Assembly: GCF_000413475.1 (NCBI RefSeq)
Contig: NZ_ATFK01000002.1
Span: 124,001 to 188,000 of the forward strand
Direction of reading: 5' to 3'
From: Streptococcus intermedius SK54 = ATCC 27335
GTDB lineage: Bacteria; Bacillota; Bacilli; Lactobacillales; Streptococcaceae
DNA length: 64,000 nucleotides
Shown here: piece by piece, positions 28,604 through 38,382 of the stretch
Position numbering within the stretch: the stretch's first letter is position 1
How the letters are laid out: each line of letters begins with the position of its first letter
Notes under the pieces: generated by a model
Database searches by the model: none
Told to the model about the DNA's origin: nothing
Seen by the model: only the letters and a program-made list of their open reading frames with translations
Program-made: the position numbers and the translations under genes

Positions 28604-28715
28604 TTGCTATCTATTATACCACATTCGCAACGTTTTTTAATCATTTTTTTGTACCAAAAAGCAAAATACTGCTTTTTTTGTTATAATGAACTTATTAAGC
28701 GTTAAAGGAGTCCAT

Positions 28716-29594
28716 TTGAAAGGAATAATCGTGAAAGCCTTAGCGGGTTTCTATTATGTAGAGTCCGAAGGCAAGGTTTATCAGACCAGGGCTAGAGGAA
28801 ACTTTCGTAAAAAGGGGCAGACACCCTATGTGGGGGATGAAGTTGAATTTTCTGCTGAGAAAGATTCTGAAGGGTACATTTTAAAAATAGCAGAGCGACA
28901 AAATAGTCTGGTGCGTCCACCTATTGTCAATATAGATCAAGCCGTCGTGATAATGAGCGCCAAAGAGCCAGATTTTAATCCTAATCTGTTGGATCGATTT
29001 TTAGTTCTCTTGGAACAAAAAGCTATCCGGCCGATTATCTATATCAGTAAATTAGATTTGTTAAGGGATGACGCGGAGCTAGATGTTTTCCTTAAAGCTT
29101 ATCAAGCTATTGGTTATGATATTGCCAAAACAGTAGAAGAACTACTGCAGTTTTTAATCAGAAAAAAGACGGTCTTTATGGGGCAGACAGGAGTTGGTAA
29201 GTCCACTTTGCTTAATAAAATTGCACCGGATCTGAAATTGGAAACAGGGGAGATTTCAGAAAGCCTTGGGCGTGGCCGTCATACCACGCGAGCGGTTAGC
29301 TTTTATAATCTCAATGGAGGAAAGATTGCAGACACTCCGGGTTTTTCTTCCTTAGATTACGAAGTGGACAATGCAGAGGAATTAAATCGCGCTTTCCCGG
29401 AAATTGCTGCTGTCAGTCGAGACTGTAAATTTCGGTCGTGTACTCATACACATGAACCAAATTGTGCAGTAAAGCCTGCTGTTGGAAAGGGGCAAATTGC
29501 AAGCTTTCGTTTCGAGGATTACTTGCAATTTTTGAGTGAAATTGAACATCGTCGTGAAACGTATAAAAAAATAGCTAAGAAGCAACCTAAATGA
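28716..29594 (+). CDS. rsgA: Ribosome small-subunit GTPase RsgA (YjeQ)
   Basis: A late-stage 30S assembly GTPase. 292 residues: N-terminal OB-fold, a circularly permuted GTPase (order G4-G1-G3: SKLD, then [12 protein letters not shown], then DTPGFSS) and a C-terminal zinc knuckle ([14 protein letters not shown]). The start is taken as TTG at 28716 because AAAGGAG lies 7 nt upstream and the protein then begins [17 protein letters not shown] as in relatives; an ATG at 28686 is in frame but is upstream of that site. It starts a compact run of five genes (rsgA-rpe-thiN-rmuC-yhaM). Confidence 0.96.
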   Translation: MKGIIVKALAGFYYVESEGKVYQTRARGNFRKKGQTPYVGDEVEFSAEKDSEGYILKIAERQNSLVRPPIVNIDQAVVIMSAKEPDFNPNLLDRFLVLLEQKAIRPIIYISKLDLLRDDAELDVFLKAYQAIGYDIAKTVEELLQFLIRKKTVFMGQTGVGKSTLLNKIAPDLKLETGEISESLGRGRHTTRAVSFYNLNGGKIADTPGFSSLDYEVDNAEELNRAFPEIAAVSRDCKFRSCTHTHEPNCAVKPAVGKGQIASFRFEDYLQFLSEIEHRRETYKKIAKKQPK

Positions 29595-29606
29595 GGAGGA
29601 ATCTAA

Positions 29607-30266
29607 ATGAATTCTTATAAAATTGCACCATCTATTCTAAGTGCAGATTATGCGAATTTTGAATCAGAATTGAAAAAATTAGAAGCAACAGGTGCTGAGT
29701 ACGCCCATATTGATATTATGGATGGTCATTTTGTGCCCAATATCAGCTTTGGAGCTGGCGTTGTCGCCAGTATGCGCCCTCATAGCAAGCTAGCCTTTGA
29801 CTGTCATCTGATGGTCTCCAATCCTGAGCATCATATTGAAGAATTTGCCCGTGCCGGTGCAGATATTATCAGCATCCATGCCGAAGCGACATCTCATATT
29901 CATGGGGCGTTGCAGAAGATTCGGGCAGCTGGTGTCAAGGCAAGTGTGGTTATCAATCCTGGAACACCAGTTGAAGCGGTGAAAAATGTTTTGAATTTGG
30001 TGGATCAAGTCTTGGTTATGACTGTCAATCCAGGCTTCGGCGGACAAGCCTTTCTGCCAGAAACGATGGATAAAGTACGTGAACTAGTCGTTTTGAGAGA
30101 AGTGAATCAATTAGGCTTTGATATTGAAGTAGATGGTGGTATCGATAATGAAACCATTCGAGTAGCTAAAGAAGCCGGTGCGAATGTATTTGTGGCAGGT
30201 AGTTACGTTTTCAAAGATGATGTGGCTCATCAGGTTCACACATTGAAAGAAGCATTGCATGACTAA
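29607..30266 (+). CDS. rpe: Ribulose-phosphate 3-epimerase
   Basis: Interconverts ribulose 5-phosphate and xylulose 5-phosphate in the pentose phosphate pathway. 219 residues, TIM barrel: SILSADYANFESEL at the start, HIDIMDGHFVPNISFG (metal ligands), DCHLMVSNPEHHI, VNPGFGGQAF and VDGGIDNETI with the second metal aspartate. It begins 13 nt after rsgA with GAGGAGG and overlaps thiN by 8 bp. Confidence 0.97.
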   Translation: MNSYKIAPSILSADYANFESELKKLEATGAEYAHIDIMDGHFVPNISFGAGVVASMRPHSKLAFDCHLMVSNPEHHIEEFARAGADIISIHAEATSHIHGALQKIRAAGVKASVVINPGTPVEAVKNVLNLVDQVLVMTVNPGFGGQAFLPETMDKVRELVVLREVNQLGFDIEVDGGIDNETIRVAKEAGANVFVAGSYVFKDDVAHQVHTLKEALHD

Positions 30267-30891
30267 GATTGCTATCTTTTCAGGCGGGATGATAGATAGT
30301 TTTCAAGTGGATTTTGATCTTTTTATCGGAGTCGATAGAGGGAGTCTTTTTCTCATTGAACAAGGCATTTATCCAGATTTAGCTATCGGTGACTTTGATT
30401 CTGTTTCAGAGGAAGAGCTAGCTTTGGTTTGTTCTCAATCTAAGGAGATACTTCAAGCACAACCTGAAAAAAATGACACAGATTTAGAACTAGCTGTCAA
30501 GACTGCTTTTGTACGTTATCCGCAGGCGCAAGTGACTATTTTTGGTGCTTTTGGAGGGCGCTTGGATCATACTTTGGCAAATGTTTTTTTGCCGAGCGAT
30601 CCAGAAATCATGCCTTATATGCAACAAATTCGGCTTTGTAGTGCGCAAAATGAGCTCAGCTATTGTCCTAAAGGGCGTCACGAGATAAAGCCAGTAGCTG
30701 GTATGAATTATCTAGCCTTTATGCCTGTGAGCAATAGTCAGTTAACGATTGAAGGAGCCAAATATCCTTTAAATGAATCCAATTATTTTTTCAAAAAAGT
30801 GTATGCTTCTAACGAATTTATAGATGAGCCCGTTTTTTTAGAGTGCCAATCAGGTTATGTTATTGTCATTTATAGCAAAGATAGGAGTTAG
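30259..30891 (+). CDS. thiN: Thiamine pyrophosphokinase
   Basis: Transfers pyrophosphate from ATP to thiamine to give thiamine diphosphate. 210 residues. The N-terminal half has FSGGMIDSF, DRGSLFLIEQG, AIGDFDSV and the motif EKNDTDLELAVK that binds metal and nucleotide. The C-terminal half is the thiamine-binding beta-sandwich. It overlaps rpe by 8 bp and its stop is one base from the rmuC start, so it sits inside an operon. No TPP riboswitch is seen nearby. Confidence 0.95.
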   Translation: MTKIAIFSGGMIDSFQVDFDLFIGVDRGSLFLIEQGIYPDLAIGDFDSVSEEELALVCSQSKEILQAQPEKNDTDLELAVKTAFVRYPQAQVTIFGAFGGRLDHTLANVFLPSDPEIMPYMQQIRLCSAQNELSYCPKGRHEIKPVAGMNYLAFMPVSNSQLTIEGAKYPLNESNYFFKKVYASNEFIDEPVFLECQSGYVIVIYSKDRS

Positions 30892-30892
30892 T

Positions 30893-32149
30893 ATGGAGTT
30901 TATAATTATCCTCTTATTGCTGGGAAATCTTGTTGTGACTTTTCTTTTATGGCAAAAGAATCAGCAACAGGCAGATCAGGTACAGAAATTGCTGGAAGAT
31001 CAAGCTGATCACTTATCTGATCAGTTGGATTACCGTTTTGAGCAAGAACGGCAACGAAGTCTTCTGACACAACAACAACTGGAATTGGCTCTGGGAGATC
31101 GTTTGGGGGAGGTGCGTACGGATTTACATCGGAATTTAACGGAAATGCGTTTAGAAATAAGTGAAAATCTAACCCAAAATCGTGATAAGACAGATGAACG
31201 AATGCGCCAAATTCAAGAGTCAAATAACCACCGTTTAGAACAAATGCGCCAAACGGTAGAAGAAAAATTAGAGAAGACACTGCAAACAAGATTGCAAGCG
31301 TCCTTTGAAACGGTCTCAAAACAATTAGAGTCGGTCAATCGCGGTTTAGGAGAAATGCAAAATGTAGCGCGTGATGTTGGCACTCTAAATAAGGTGCTCT
31401 CCAATACTAAAACGCGTGGAATTTTAGGCGAATTGCAGCTTGGTCAAATCATTGAAGACATTTTGACACCGAGCCAGTATGAGCGTGAGTTTGCCACGGT
31501 TCCAGGCTCTAGTGAACGTGTAGAGTATGCAATTAAATTACCGGGACAAGTGGAAAAAGATTACATCTATTTACCAATTGATTCTAAGTTTCCTCTGGCA
31601 GACTATTATCGTTTGGAGGATGCTTATGAATCAGGAGATAAAGAAGAAATTGATTTTTGCCGTAAGTCTCTGTTAACTAGCGTCAAACGTTTTGCTAAAG
31701 ACATTAAGAAAAAATATCTGGCACCTCCGGCAACCACGAATTTTGGAGTGATGTTTTTGCCAACGGAAGGGCTTTATTCAGAGATTGTTCGCAATCCAGA
31801 ATTCTTTGACAATTTGCGCCGGGATGAGCAGATTGTGGTGGCAGGGCCGTCTACACTATCTGCTTTGCTTAATTCGCTTTCGGTCGGTTTTAAAACGCTC
31901 AATATTCAAAGAAGTGCAGATGACATCAGCAAGGTTCTGGGAAATGTCAAATCAGAGTTTAATAAATTTGGCGGTATTTTGCTCAAAGCACAAAAACATT
32001 TGCAACATGCATCTGGCAATATTGATGAATTGCTGACGCGAAGAACTAATGCTATTGAACGGACTTTGCGTCATGTTGAAATTTCGGATAAGTCGGCCTT
32101 AGATGGTCTATTAGATTTTCAAGATGAAGAGGAAGAATATGAAGATTAA
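30893..32149 (+). CDS. rmuC: DNA recombination protein RmuC
   Basis: A 418-residue protein: one N-terminal membrane helix, a long Gln/Glu-rich coiled coil (about residues 25-170) and the RmuC nuclease-like core (TRGILGELQLGQIIEDILTP, PIDSKFPLADYY, VMFLPTEGLYSEI). RmuC limits inversions at short inverted repeats. The start is the ATG at 30893, with AGGAG just upstream; an in-frame start 36 bp earlier lies inside thiN. The 3' end overlaps the next gene by 11 bp. Confidence 0.94.
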   Translation: MEFIIILLLLGNLVVTFLLWQKNQQQADQVQKLLEDQADHLSDQLDYRFEQERQRSLLTQQQLELALGDRLGEVRTDLHRNLTEMRLEISENLTQNRDKTDERMRQIQESNNHRLEQMRQTVEEKLEKTLQTRLQASFETVSKQLESVNRGLGEMQNVARDVGTLNKVLSNTKTRGILGELQLGQIIEDILTPSQYEREFATVPGSSERVEYAIKLPGQVEKDYIYLPIDSKFPLADYYRLEDAYESGDKEEIDFCRKSLLTSVKRFAKDIKKKYLAPPATTNFGVMFLPTEGLYSEIVRNPEFFDNLRRDEQIVVAGPSTLSALLNSLSVGFKTLNIQRSADDISKVLGNVKSEFNKFGGILLKAQKHLQHASGNIDELLTRRTNAIERTLRHVEISDKSALDGLLDFQDEEEEYED

Positions 32150-33083
32150 CCAAATGAAAAAAGATGAGCTATTTGAAGGATTTTATCTCATCAAATCTGC
32201 TGAACTTCGTCAAACAAGGGCAGGGAAAAACTATTTGGCATTCACCTTTCAAGATGACACTGGAACGATTGAAGGGAAATTGTGGGATGCACAACCACAC
32301 AATGTGGAAGAATTTACTGCTGGAAAAGTTGTTCATATGCAAGGGCGTAGAGAAGTATATAACAACACGCCTCAAGTAAATCAAATTACTTTACGGTTGC
32401 CTAAAGTTGACGAACCAAATAATCCAGCTGACTTCAAGGAAAAACCACCAGTTGATGTACAAGAACTACGTGAGTATCTTTCACAAATGATTTTCAAAAT
32501 TGAAAATCCAGTTTGGCAGCGTGTGGTGCGAGCCTTGTATGCTAAATATGATAAAGAATTTTATTCGTATCCAGCAGCAAAAACGAATCACCACGCCTTT
32601 GAAGCAGGGCTGGCTTTTCATACAGCTACCATGGTACGGTTAGCAGATGCTATTGGTGAGATTTATCCTCAGTTAAATAAGAGCTTGTTGTATGCAGGAA
32701 TTATGCTACATGATTTAGCAAAAGTATTAGAATTGACAGGCCCTGAACAGACAGAGTATACGATTCGAGGGAATCTCATCGGTCACATTGCCTTAATTGA
32801 TGAAGAAATTACAAAAGTGTTGGCAGAATTAAAAATTGATGATACGAAAGAAGATGTCATTATTCTCCGTCACGTTTTGCTCAGTCATCACGGTTTATTG
32901 GAATACGGTAGTCCGGTGCGTCCAAAAATCATGGAAGCTGAAATTATCCACATGATTGATAATTTTGATGCCGAAATGATGATGATGACCTCGGCTTTAG
33001 CCTTAGTTGGTGAAGGTGAAATGACCAATCGAATCTTTGCAATGGATAATCGTTCCTTCTATAAACCTAATTTTGATAAGTAA
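32139..33083 (+). CDS. yhaM: 3'-5' exoribonuclease YhaM (Cbf1)
   Basis: A 314-residue RNase with an N-terminal OB-fold (FTFQDDTGTIEGKLWD) and an HD domain (HHAFEAGLAFHTATMV, MLHDLAKVLEL, LIGHIAL, LSHHG). The HD residues form the metal site. YhaM-type enzymes trim 3' ends, including those of small RNAs in pneumococci, where the name Cbf1 is used. I start at 32139 (MKINQMKKDEL), since GAGGAAGA fits; an in-frame start 15 bp earlier is inside rmuC. A terminator follows. Confidence 0.95.
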   Translation: MKINQMKKDELFEGFYLIKSAELRQTRAGKNYLAFTFQDDTGTIEGKLWDAQPHNVEEFTAGKVVHMQGRREVYNNTPQVNQITLRLPKVDEPNNPADFKEKPPVDVQELREYLSQMIFKIENPVWQRVVRALYAKYDKEFYSYPAAKTNHHAFEAGLAFHTATMVRLADAIGEIYPQLNKSLLYAGIMLHDLAKVLELTGPEQTEYTIRGNLIGHIALIDEEITKVLAELKIDDTKEDVIILRHVLLSHHGLLEYGSPVRPKIMEAEIIHMIDNFDAEMMMMTSALALVGEGEMTNRIFAMDNRSFYKPNFDK

Positions 33084-33090
33084 AAAACGA

Positions 33091-33127
33091 AAAACGAATG
33101 TTATTGCAAAAATAATGTTCGTTTTTT
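33091..33127 (+). terminator. Intrinsic terminator of the rsgA-to-yhaM operon
   Basis: AAAACGAATGTTATT (33091-33105) pairs with AATAATGTTCGTTTT (33111-33125) with two G-T wobbles and a T-run to 33127. Confidence 0.85.
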
Positions 33128-33175
33128 GAGCTTATTATGATATAATGAAGAAAATAAAATAAAATTGGTGAAAAC

Positions 33176-33994
33176 ATGAAATTAAGAAGAAGTGAACGTA
33201 TGGTAGTCATTTCCAACTACCTAATCAATCATCCGTATGAGCTAACTAGTCTCAATACATTTGCCGAAAAGTATGAGTCAGCAAAATCATCTATTTCTGA
33301 AGATATTGTCATTATTAAACGTGCTTTTGAAGAAATGGAGATTGGACATATTGAAACCATTACAGGAGCAGGGGGAGGGGTTATTTTTACACCTTCTATC
33401 TCAGATAAAGAAGCTAGAGCAATGGTGGAAGAACTTTGTACGAAATTATCCGAAAGCAATCGGATTCTACCTGGTGGCTACATTTATTTGTCAGATTTGT
33501 TGAGTACACCTTCTATTTTAAATAACATTGGACGCATTATTGCCAAAACATTTAGAAAACAAAAAATTGATGCTGTTATGACAGTTGCTACAAAGGGAGT
33601 GCCATTGGCGAATGCGGTGGCAAATGTACTAAATGTTCCATTTGTGATTGTGCGGCGCGATTTGAAAATAACAGAGGGTTCAACGGTCAGTGTCAATTAT
33701 GTGTCAGGCTCAAGCGGTGACCGTATTGAAAAGATGTTTTTGTCGAAGCGAAGCTTAAAAGCTGGCAGTCGTGTACTAATTGTAGATGATTTCTTGAAGG
33801 GCGGTGGGACAGTTAATGGGATGATTAGTCTTTTACGAGAGTTTGATTCGGAATTAGCTGGTGTAGCTGTTTTTGCCGAGAATGCACAGACAGAACGCGA
33901 ACACCTAGAGTACAAATCATTATTGAAAGTGACAGATATCGATGTGAAGTCTAATAAAATCAGTGTAGAAGTGGGAAATATTTTTGACAAATAG
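33176..33994 (+). CDS. purR: Purine biosynthesis regulator PurR
   Basis: A 272-residue Gram-positive PurR: N-terminal winged helix (LRRSERMVVISNYLINHPYE, SAKSSISEDIVIIKRAFEE) and a C-terminal type I phosphoribosyltransferase-fold domain. The PRPP loop VLIVDDFLKGGGTVNGM is intact and senses PRPP, which controls DNA binding. TATAAT at 33140-33145 serves as -10. In streptococci PurR regulates pur genes and some translation genes; rpsL-rpsG-fusA lie next door, as is common in the genus. Confidence 0.96.
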   Translation: MKLRRSERMVVISNYLINHPYELTSLNTFAEKYESAKSSISEDIVIIKRAFEEMEIGHIETITGAGGGVIFTPSISDKEARAMVEELCTKLSESNRILPGGYIYLSDLLSTPSILNNIGRIIAKTFRKQKIDAVMTVATKGVPLANAVANVLNVPFVIVRRDLKITEGSTVSVNYVSGSSGDRIEKMFLSKRSLKAGSRVLIVDDFLKGGGTVNGMISLLREFDSELAGVAVFAENAQTEREHLEYKSLLKVTDIDVKSNKISVEVGNIFDK

Positions 33995-34310
33995 ATGAGG
34001 CGAGGATTTGAAAAAATGTTGGATTGGGATCAGAACTCCTTGAGGCCGATAATCTCATTGTTCTAGTTTTAGCATTCATTCTTGCTGTTGCATAAAAAAG
34101 ATGGTGTGGCACGTACACCTGTTACAGGAAATCAAGATACTGTGACGTTTCAAACAAATGCAGGATATTCCTTCCCTTAAATATAATCAGCTATTATAGG
34201 ACAAGTGAGAGCGACCTAGCTCAAGATCTAATGCCTTAAGAACAGATGTCCCGACTACAAAGACTACAGGGCAATAGTTGGGTTGCAGTTGAAAAAACAT
34301 AAAAAATATA
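33995..34310. other. Intergenic region with a short coding remnant
   Basis: No intact gene in 316 bp. A plus-strand frame around 34095-34180 reads KKDGVARTPVTGNQDTVTF and ends at a stop, with a hydrophobic stretch in other frames just upstream (VLAFILAVA-like). It looks like the decayed end of a small membrane or surface protein gene. No terminator for purR was identified with confidence. Confidence 0.45.
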
Positions 34311-34340
34311 TTGACAAATAAAGTTCCGTCGTGTTATACT
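34311..34340 (+). promoter_or_regulatory. Promoter of rpsL-rpsG
   Basis: A perfect TTGACA at 34311-34316, 18-bp spacer and TATACT at 34335-34340. Confidence 0.8.
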
Positions 34341-34346
34341 AATAGA

Positions 34347-34476
34347 CGGTACTTTTTACTTTTGGTCTCTCAAAAGTGTACAGAGACGTGCTGACAAATG
34401 TTGCAAAAGTGCACACAGATGATAGCTGTCACCAAGTGTATCATCACCAAAATTAAAAATACAGGAGAAAATGTAG
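34347..34476 (+). promoter_or_regulatory. Structured 5' leader of rpsL
   Basis: A leader of about 130 nt with two stem-loops: ACTTTTG/CAAAAGT (34358-34364 and 34371-34377) and GATGATA/TATCATC (34418-34424 and 34439-34445). The second is just upstream of the ribosome site. No T-run follows either, so this is not an obvious attenuator. It could be a ribosomal protein autoregulatory site; that is only inference. Confidence 0.4.
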
Positions 34477-34890
34477 ATGCCTACAATTAACCAATTGGTT
34501 CGCAAACCGCGTAAATCAAAAGTAGAAAAATCGAAATCACCAGCTTTAAACGTTGGTTATAATAGTCTGAAGCGTGTACCTACTCGTGAAAACTCACCAC
34601 AAAAACGTGGTGTAGCAACTCGTGTTGGTACTATGACACCTAAAAAACCGAATTCGGCTCTTCGCAAATTTGCTCGTGTACGTTTGAGCAATCTTATTGA
34701 AGTAACCGCTTATATCCCAGGTATCGGACATAACTTGCAAGAACACAGTGTTGTGCTTCTTCGTGGTGGACGTGTAAAAGACCTTCCAGGGGTACGTTAT
34801 CACATCGTTCGTGGTGCACTTGATACAGCAGGTGTAACTGATCGTAAGCAAGGCCGTTCTAAATACGGTACCAAAAAACCAAAAGCATAA
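34477..34890 (+). CDS. rpsL: 30S ribosomal protein S12
   Basis: Decoding-centre protein. 137 residues with the conserved [40 protein letters not shown] and C-terminal [12 protein letters not shown]. The lysine in TPKKPNS, which is changed in streptomycin-resistant mutants, is wild type. AGGAG lies 10 nt before the ATG. Codon use is highly biased. rpsG follows after 19 nt. Confidence 0.99.
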   Translation: MPTINQLVRKPRKSKVEKSKSPALNVGYNSLKRVPTRENSPQKRGVATRVGTMTPKKPNSALRKFARVRLSNLIEVTAYIPGIGHNLQEHSVVLLRGGRVKDLPGVRYHIVRGALDTAGVTDRKQGRSKYGTKKPKA

Positions 34891-34909
34891 GGAAAGGGGA
34901 TAAAGATAA

Positions 34910-35380
34910 ATGAGTCGTAAAAACCGTGCGCCTAAGCGCGAAGTATTGCCAGATCCGCTCTACAATTCAAAATTAGTGACACGTCTTATCAACCGCGTTA
35001 TGCTTGATGGGAAACGTGGTACAGCGGCTTCTATCGTTTACGGAGCCTTTGAGCAAATCAAAGAAGCTACTGGAAACGATGCACTTGAAGTATTTGAAAC
35101 AGCTATGGAAAACATCATGCCTGTACTTGAAGTACGTGCTCGCCGTGTTGGTGGGTCTAACTATCAAGTCCCAGTTGAAGTTCGTCCAGAACGTCGTACA
35201 ACCCTTGGTCTTCGTTGGTTGGTAACTATTTCACGTTCACGTGGAGAACACACTATGCAAGATCGTCTTGCGAAAGAAATTATGGATGCGGCAAACAATA
35301 CTGGTGCAGCTGTTAAAAAACGTGAAGATACTCACCGTATGGCTGAAGCTAACCGTGCTTTTGCTCACTTCCGTTGGTAA
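34910..35380 (+). CDS. rpsG: 30S ribosomal protein S7
   Basis: Primary 16S rRNA-binding protein that nucleates the 30S head. 156 residues starting [18 protein letters not shown], with [17 protein letters not shown] in the middle and ending NRAFAHFRW. It forms a transcription unit with rpsL. A hairpin with T-run separates it from fusA. Confidence 0.99.
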   Translation: MSRKNRAPKREVLPDPLYNSKLVTRLINRVMLDGKRGTAASIVYGAFEQIKEATGNDALEVFETAMENIMPVLEVRARRVGGSNYQVPVEVRPERRTTLGLRWLVTISRSRGEHTMQDRLAKEIMDAANNTGAAVKKREDTHRMAEANRAFAHFRW

Positions 35381-35447
35381 GATTGCTACTCTTTTTAGAG
35401 ACTTGCAAAAAGCTCAGTACTCTTACTAATTAGCATGAGTAATCAAC

Positions 35448-35478
35448 AAGCGGGTAGGATTTGCCTACTCGCTTTTCT
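35448..35478 (+). terminator. Terminator/attenuator between rpsG and fusA
   Basis: AAGCGGGTAGG (35448-35458) pairs with CCTACTCGCTT (35464-35474), one G-T wobble, then TTTCTT. It may be partial, giving lower read-through to fusA. Confidence 0.8.
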
Positions 35479-35486
35479 TAAAATAT

Positions 35487-35494
35487 GTTATAAT
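35487..35494 (+). promoter_or_regulatory. Extended -10 promoter of fusA
   Basis: TGTTATAAT ends at 35494: a perfect TATAAT with the TGn extension. No convincing -35 box. It gives fusA its own start of transcription downstream of the rpsG terminator. Confidence 0.6.
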
Positions 35495-35528
35495 AAACTG
35501 TAAATAAAATAATAGGAGAAATAAGCAA

Positions 35529-37610
35529 ATGGCTCGCGAATTTTCACTTGAAAAAACTCGTAACATCGGTATCATGGCTCACGTCGATGCTGGTAAAACA
35601 ACAACGACTGAACGTATTCTTTACTATACCGGTAAAATCCATAAAATTGGTGAAACACACGAAGGTGCTTCACAAATGGACTGGATGGAACAAGAACAAG
35701 AACGTGGTATTACAATTACATCTGCTGCAACAACAGCACAATGGAAAGATTATCGTGTCAATATTATCGACACGCCAGGACACGTGGACTTCACTATTGA
35801 AGTACAACGTTCGCTTCGTGTATTGGACGGTGCTGTAACTGTTCTTGATTCACAATCAGGTGTTGAACCTCAAACGGAAACAGTTTGGCGTCAAGCAACT
35901 GAGTATGGTGTTCCACGTATCGTATTTGCTAACAAAATGGATAAAATCGGTGCAGACTTCCTTTACTCAGTAAGTACCCTTCATGATCGTCTTCAAGCAA
36001 ATGCTCACCCAATTCAATTACCAATTGGTGCAGAGGACGACTTCCGTGGAATCATTGACTTGGTTCGTATGAAAGCTGAAATCTATACAAACGACCTTGG
36101 GACAGATATTCTTGAAGAAGAAATTCCTGCTGATTACCTTGAACAAGCTCAAGAATGGCGTGAAAAATTAGTCGAAGCAGTTGCTGAAACTGACGAAGAC
36201 TTGATGATGAAATACCTTGAAGGTGAAGAAATTACTGAGGCAGAATTGAAAGCTGCAATCCGTAAGGCAACGATTAATGTTGAATTCTTCCCAGTTCTTG
36301 CTGGTTCTGCCTTCAAGAACAAAGGTGTTCAAATGATGCTTGATGCAGTTATTGACTACCTTCCAAGCCCACTTGATATTCCAGCTATTAAAGGTGTAAA
36401 CCCAGATACAGACGAAGAAGAAACTCGTCCAGCTTCTGATGAAGAACCATTTGCAGCACTTGCTTTCAAGATTATGACGGACCCATTTGTAGGTCGTTTG
36501 ACATTCTTCCGTGTTTACTCAGGTGTCTTGAACAGCGGTTCATACGTATTGAATACTTCTAAAGGTAAACGCGAACGTATCGGACGTATCCTGCAGATGC
36601 ACGCAAACCACCGTAACGAAATCGAAACTGTTTACGCAGGTGATATTGCTGCAGCTGTTGGTTTGAAAGATACCACGACTGGTGACTCATTGACGGATGA
36701 AAAAGCAAAAATTATCCTTGAATCTATCGAAGTTCCAGAGCCAGTTATCCAATTGATGGTGGAACCAAAATCTAAAGCTGACCAAGACAAGATGGGTATT
36801 GCTCTTCAAAAATTGGCTGAAGAAGATCCAACATTCCGTGTTGAAACAAACGTTGAAACTGGTGAAACAGTTATCTCTGGTATGGGTGAGCTTCACTTGG
36901 ATGTCCTCGTAGACCGTATGCGTCGTGAATTCAAAGTGGAAGCAAATGTGGGTGCTCCTCAAGTATCTTACCGTGAAACCTTCCGTGCCCAAACATCAGC
37001 GCGTGGCTTCTTCAAACGTCAATCTGGTGGTAAAGGTCAGTTCGGTGACGTTTGGATTGAATTTACTCCAAATGAAGAAGGAAAAGGCTTCGAATTTGAA
37101 AATGCTATTGTTGGTGGTGTCGTTCCACGTGAATTTATCCCAGCCGTAGAAAAAGGATTGGTTGAGTCAATGGCTAACGGTGTCCTTGCAGGTTATCCAA
37201 TCGTTGACGTGAAGGCGAAACTGTATGATGGTTCATACCATGATGTCGATTCATCAGAAACAGCCTTTAAAGTTGCTGCCTCTCTTGCTCTTAAAGAGGC
37301 TGCTAAGACTGCGCAACCAACTATTCTTGAACCAATGATGCTTGTTACTATTACTGTTCCAGAAGAAAACCTTGGTGATGTTATGGGACATGTAACAGCT
37401 CGTCGTGGACGTGTTGATGGTATGGAAGCTCATGGTAACAGCCAAATCGTGCGTGCTTATGTACCACTTGCTGAAATGTTCGGTTATGCAACAGTTCTTC
37501 GTTCAGCATCTCAAGGACGTGGTACTTTCATGATGGTCTTTGACCACTATGAAGATGTACCGAAGTCAGTACAAGAAGAAATCATTAAGAAAAATAAAGG
37601 TGAAGCTTAA
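35529..37610 (+). CDS. fusA: Elongation factor G
   Basis: Translocase GTPase of protein synthesis. 693 residues with the G-domain motifs [13 protein letters not shown] (G1), [11 protein letters not shown] (G2), DTPGHVDF (G3) and [10 protein letters not shown] (G4), followed by domains II-V ([29 protein letters not shown]). It is the third gene of the conserved str cluster. No tufA follows; a terminator does. Codon use is strongly biased, as for its ribosomal neighbours. Confidence 0.99.
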   Translation: MAREFSLEKTRNIGIMAHVDAGKTTTTERILYYTGKIHKIGETHEGASQMDWMEQEQERGITITSAATTAQWKDYRVNIIDTPGHVDFTIEVQRSLRVLDGAVTVLDSQSGVEPQTETVWRQATEYGVPRIVFANKMDKIGADFLYSVSTLHDRLQANAHPIQLPIGAEDDFRGIIDLVRMKAEIYTNDLGTDILEEEIPADYLEQAQEWREKLVEAVAETDEDLMMKYLEGEEITEAELKAAIRKATINVEFFPVLAGSAFKNKGVQMMLDAVIDYLPSPLDIPAIKGVNPDTDEEETRPASDEEPFAALAFKIMTDPFVGRLTFFRVYSGVLNSGSYVLNTSKGKRERIGRILQMHANHRNEIETVYAGDIAAAVGLKDTTTGDSLTDEKAKIILESIEVPEPVIQLMVEPKSKADQDKMGIALQKLAEEDPTFRVETNVETGETVISGMGELHLDVLVDRMRREFKVEANVGAPQVSYRETFRAQTSARGFFKRQSGGKGQFGDVWIEFTPNEEGKGFEFENAIVGGVVPREFIPAVEKGLVESMANGVLAGYPIVDVKAKLYDGSYHDVDSSETAFKVAASLALKEAAKTAQPTILEPMMLVTITVPEENLGDVMGHVTARRGRVDGMEAHGNSQIVRAYVPLAEMFGYATVLRSASQGRGTFMMVFDHYEDVPKSVQEEIIKKNKGEA

Positions 37611-37625
37611 TTAAGCAAAACTTAC

Positions 37626-37650
37626 ACGTCCGCAGCTGCGGGCGTTTTTT
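37626..37650 (+). terminator. Intrinsic terminator of fusA
   Basis: ACGTCCGC (37626-37633), loop AGCT, GCGGGCGT (37638-37645) with one wobble, T-run to 37650. Confidence 0.9.
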
Positions 37651-37773
37651 ATGTGACTTTCAGTCCGTCTCGCTCCGTAAGGTGCGAGACAAATAAACCA
37701 CCCGTTTGACGGATGGTTATGATTATAAAAGAGTTCAGATCCTTGTGGAATCTGAACAATTAATGATTCAACT

Positions 37774-38382
37774 CTACAGAGAAAAGAGAAACTTAGCCGC
37801 ATCATCGGAACTATCAAGAGCTTTTAAGGAGTTTTTGCTCAAAAGAAAGACGGTGTCACATACTTTGAAGACTTCGGATAAATTATGAGAGGTCAGTAAA
37901 ATAATTTTTTCAGAGCCGTATTCTTTTAGCAAATTGTATGCGGCGAAACGTCTTCGTTCATCCAGCCCGTCCAGCAACTCATCTAAAATAAGAATATCAC
38001 TTTGAATAGACAGGGCATATAAGAAAGCGAACAGCTCTTTCATTCCTAGAGAATATTTTCCGATTTTTTTCTTGAAATAATTAGCTCCGCCCATTCTAGC
38101 TAAATTTTTCTGAAATGTACTTTGCTCCTCTGAGGACAATAATGTGAGATAGTCATGGGCTGACAGATGCTTGTCAAAAATGTCTAGGCTTGGAATGTAA
38201 GCAACTTTTCCGCTTTGGATTTCTCCATCGAATCCTTTGATTTCTCCGTTGATTAGACTAAAGAGGGTGCTTTTGCCAATGCCGTTTGGTCCGATCATTC
38301 CATAAAGCCCTGGAGTTGTCAGTTCAAACGTTAACTGTTGAAAGATAGTTGTTGTTAGATTGTTTATAGAGAATCCTGTCAT
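37774..38382 (-). CDS. ABC transporter ATP-binding protein
   Basis: A short (202-residue) ATPase subunit with Walker A GPNGIGKST (about residues 34-42), signature region KYSLGMKELFAFLYAL (the LSGGQ motif replaced by SLGMKE, as in many bacteriocin- or antibiotic-type ABC-2 systems) and Walker B ILILDELLDGLDE, then the H-loop LLTSHNL. Its start overlaps the stop of the permease gene by 4 bp, so the two form one transporter. The C-terminus is short for the family. The role is probably export of, or immunity to, a peptide. Confidence 0.88.
   Translation of the reverse strand: MTGFSINNLTTTIFQQLTFELTTPGLYGMIGPNGIGKSTLFSLINGEIKGFDGEIQSGKVAYIPSLDIFDKHLSAHDYLTLLSSEEQSTFQKNLARMGGANYFKKKIGKYSLGMKELFAFLYALSIQSDILILDELLDGLDERRRFAAYNLLKEYGSEKIILLTSHNLSEVFKVCDTVFLLSKNSLKALDSSDDAAKFLFSL

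Noticed and set aside
28520-28705. 61-codon plus-strand ORF
   Set aside because: It is the antisense of tRNA-Leu extended into the rsgA leader.
30906-31319. 137-codon minus-strand ORF
   Set aside because: Shadow of the rmuC coiled-coil region; low-complexity composition explains the long frame.
37706-37888. 60-codon plus-strand ORF with a coiled-coil look
   Set aside because: It overlaps the 3' end of the minus-strand ABC ATPase gene, which has clear motifs; I see no evidence for expression.
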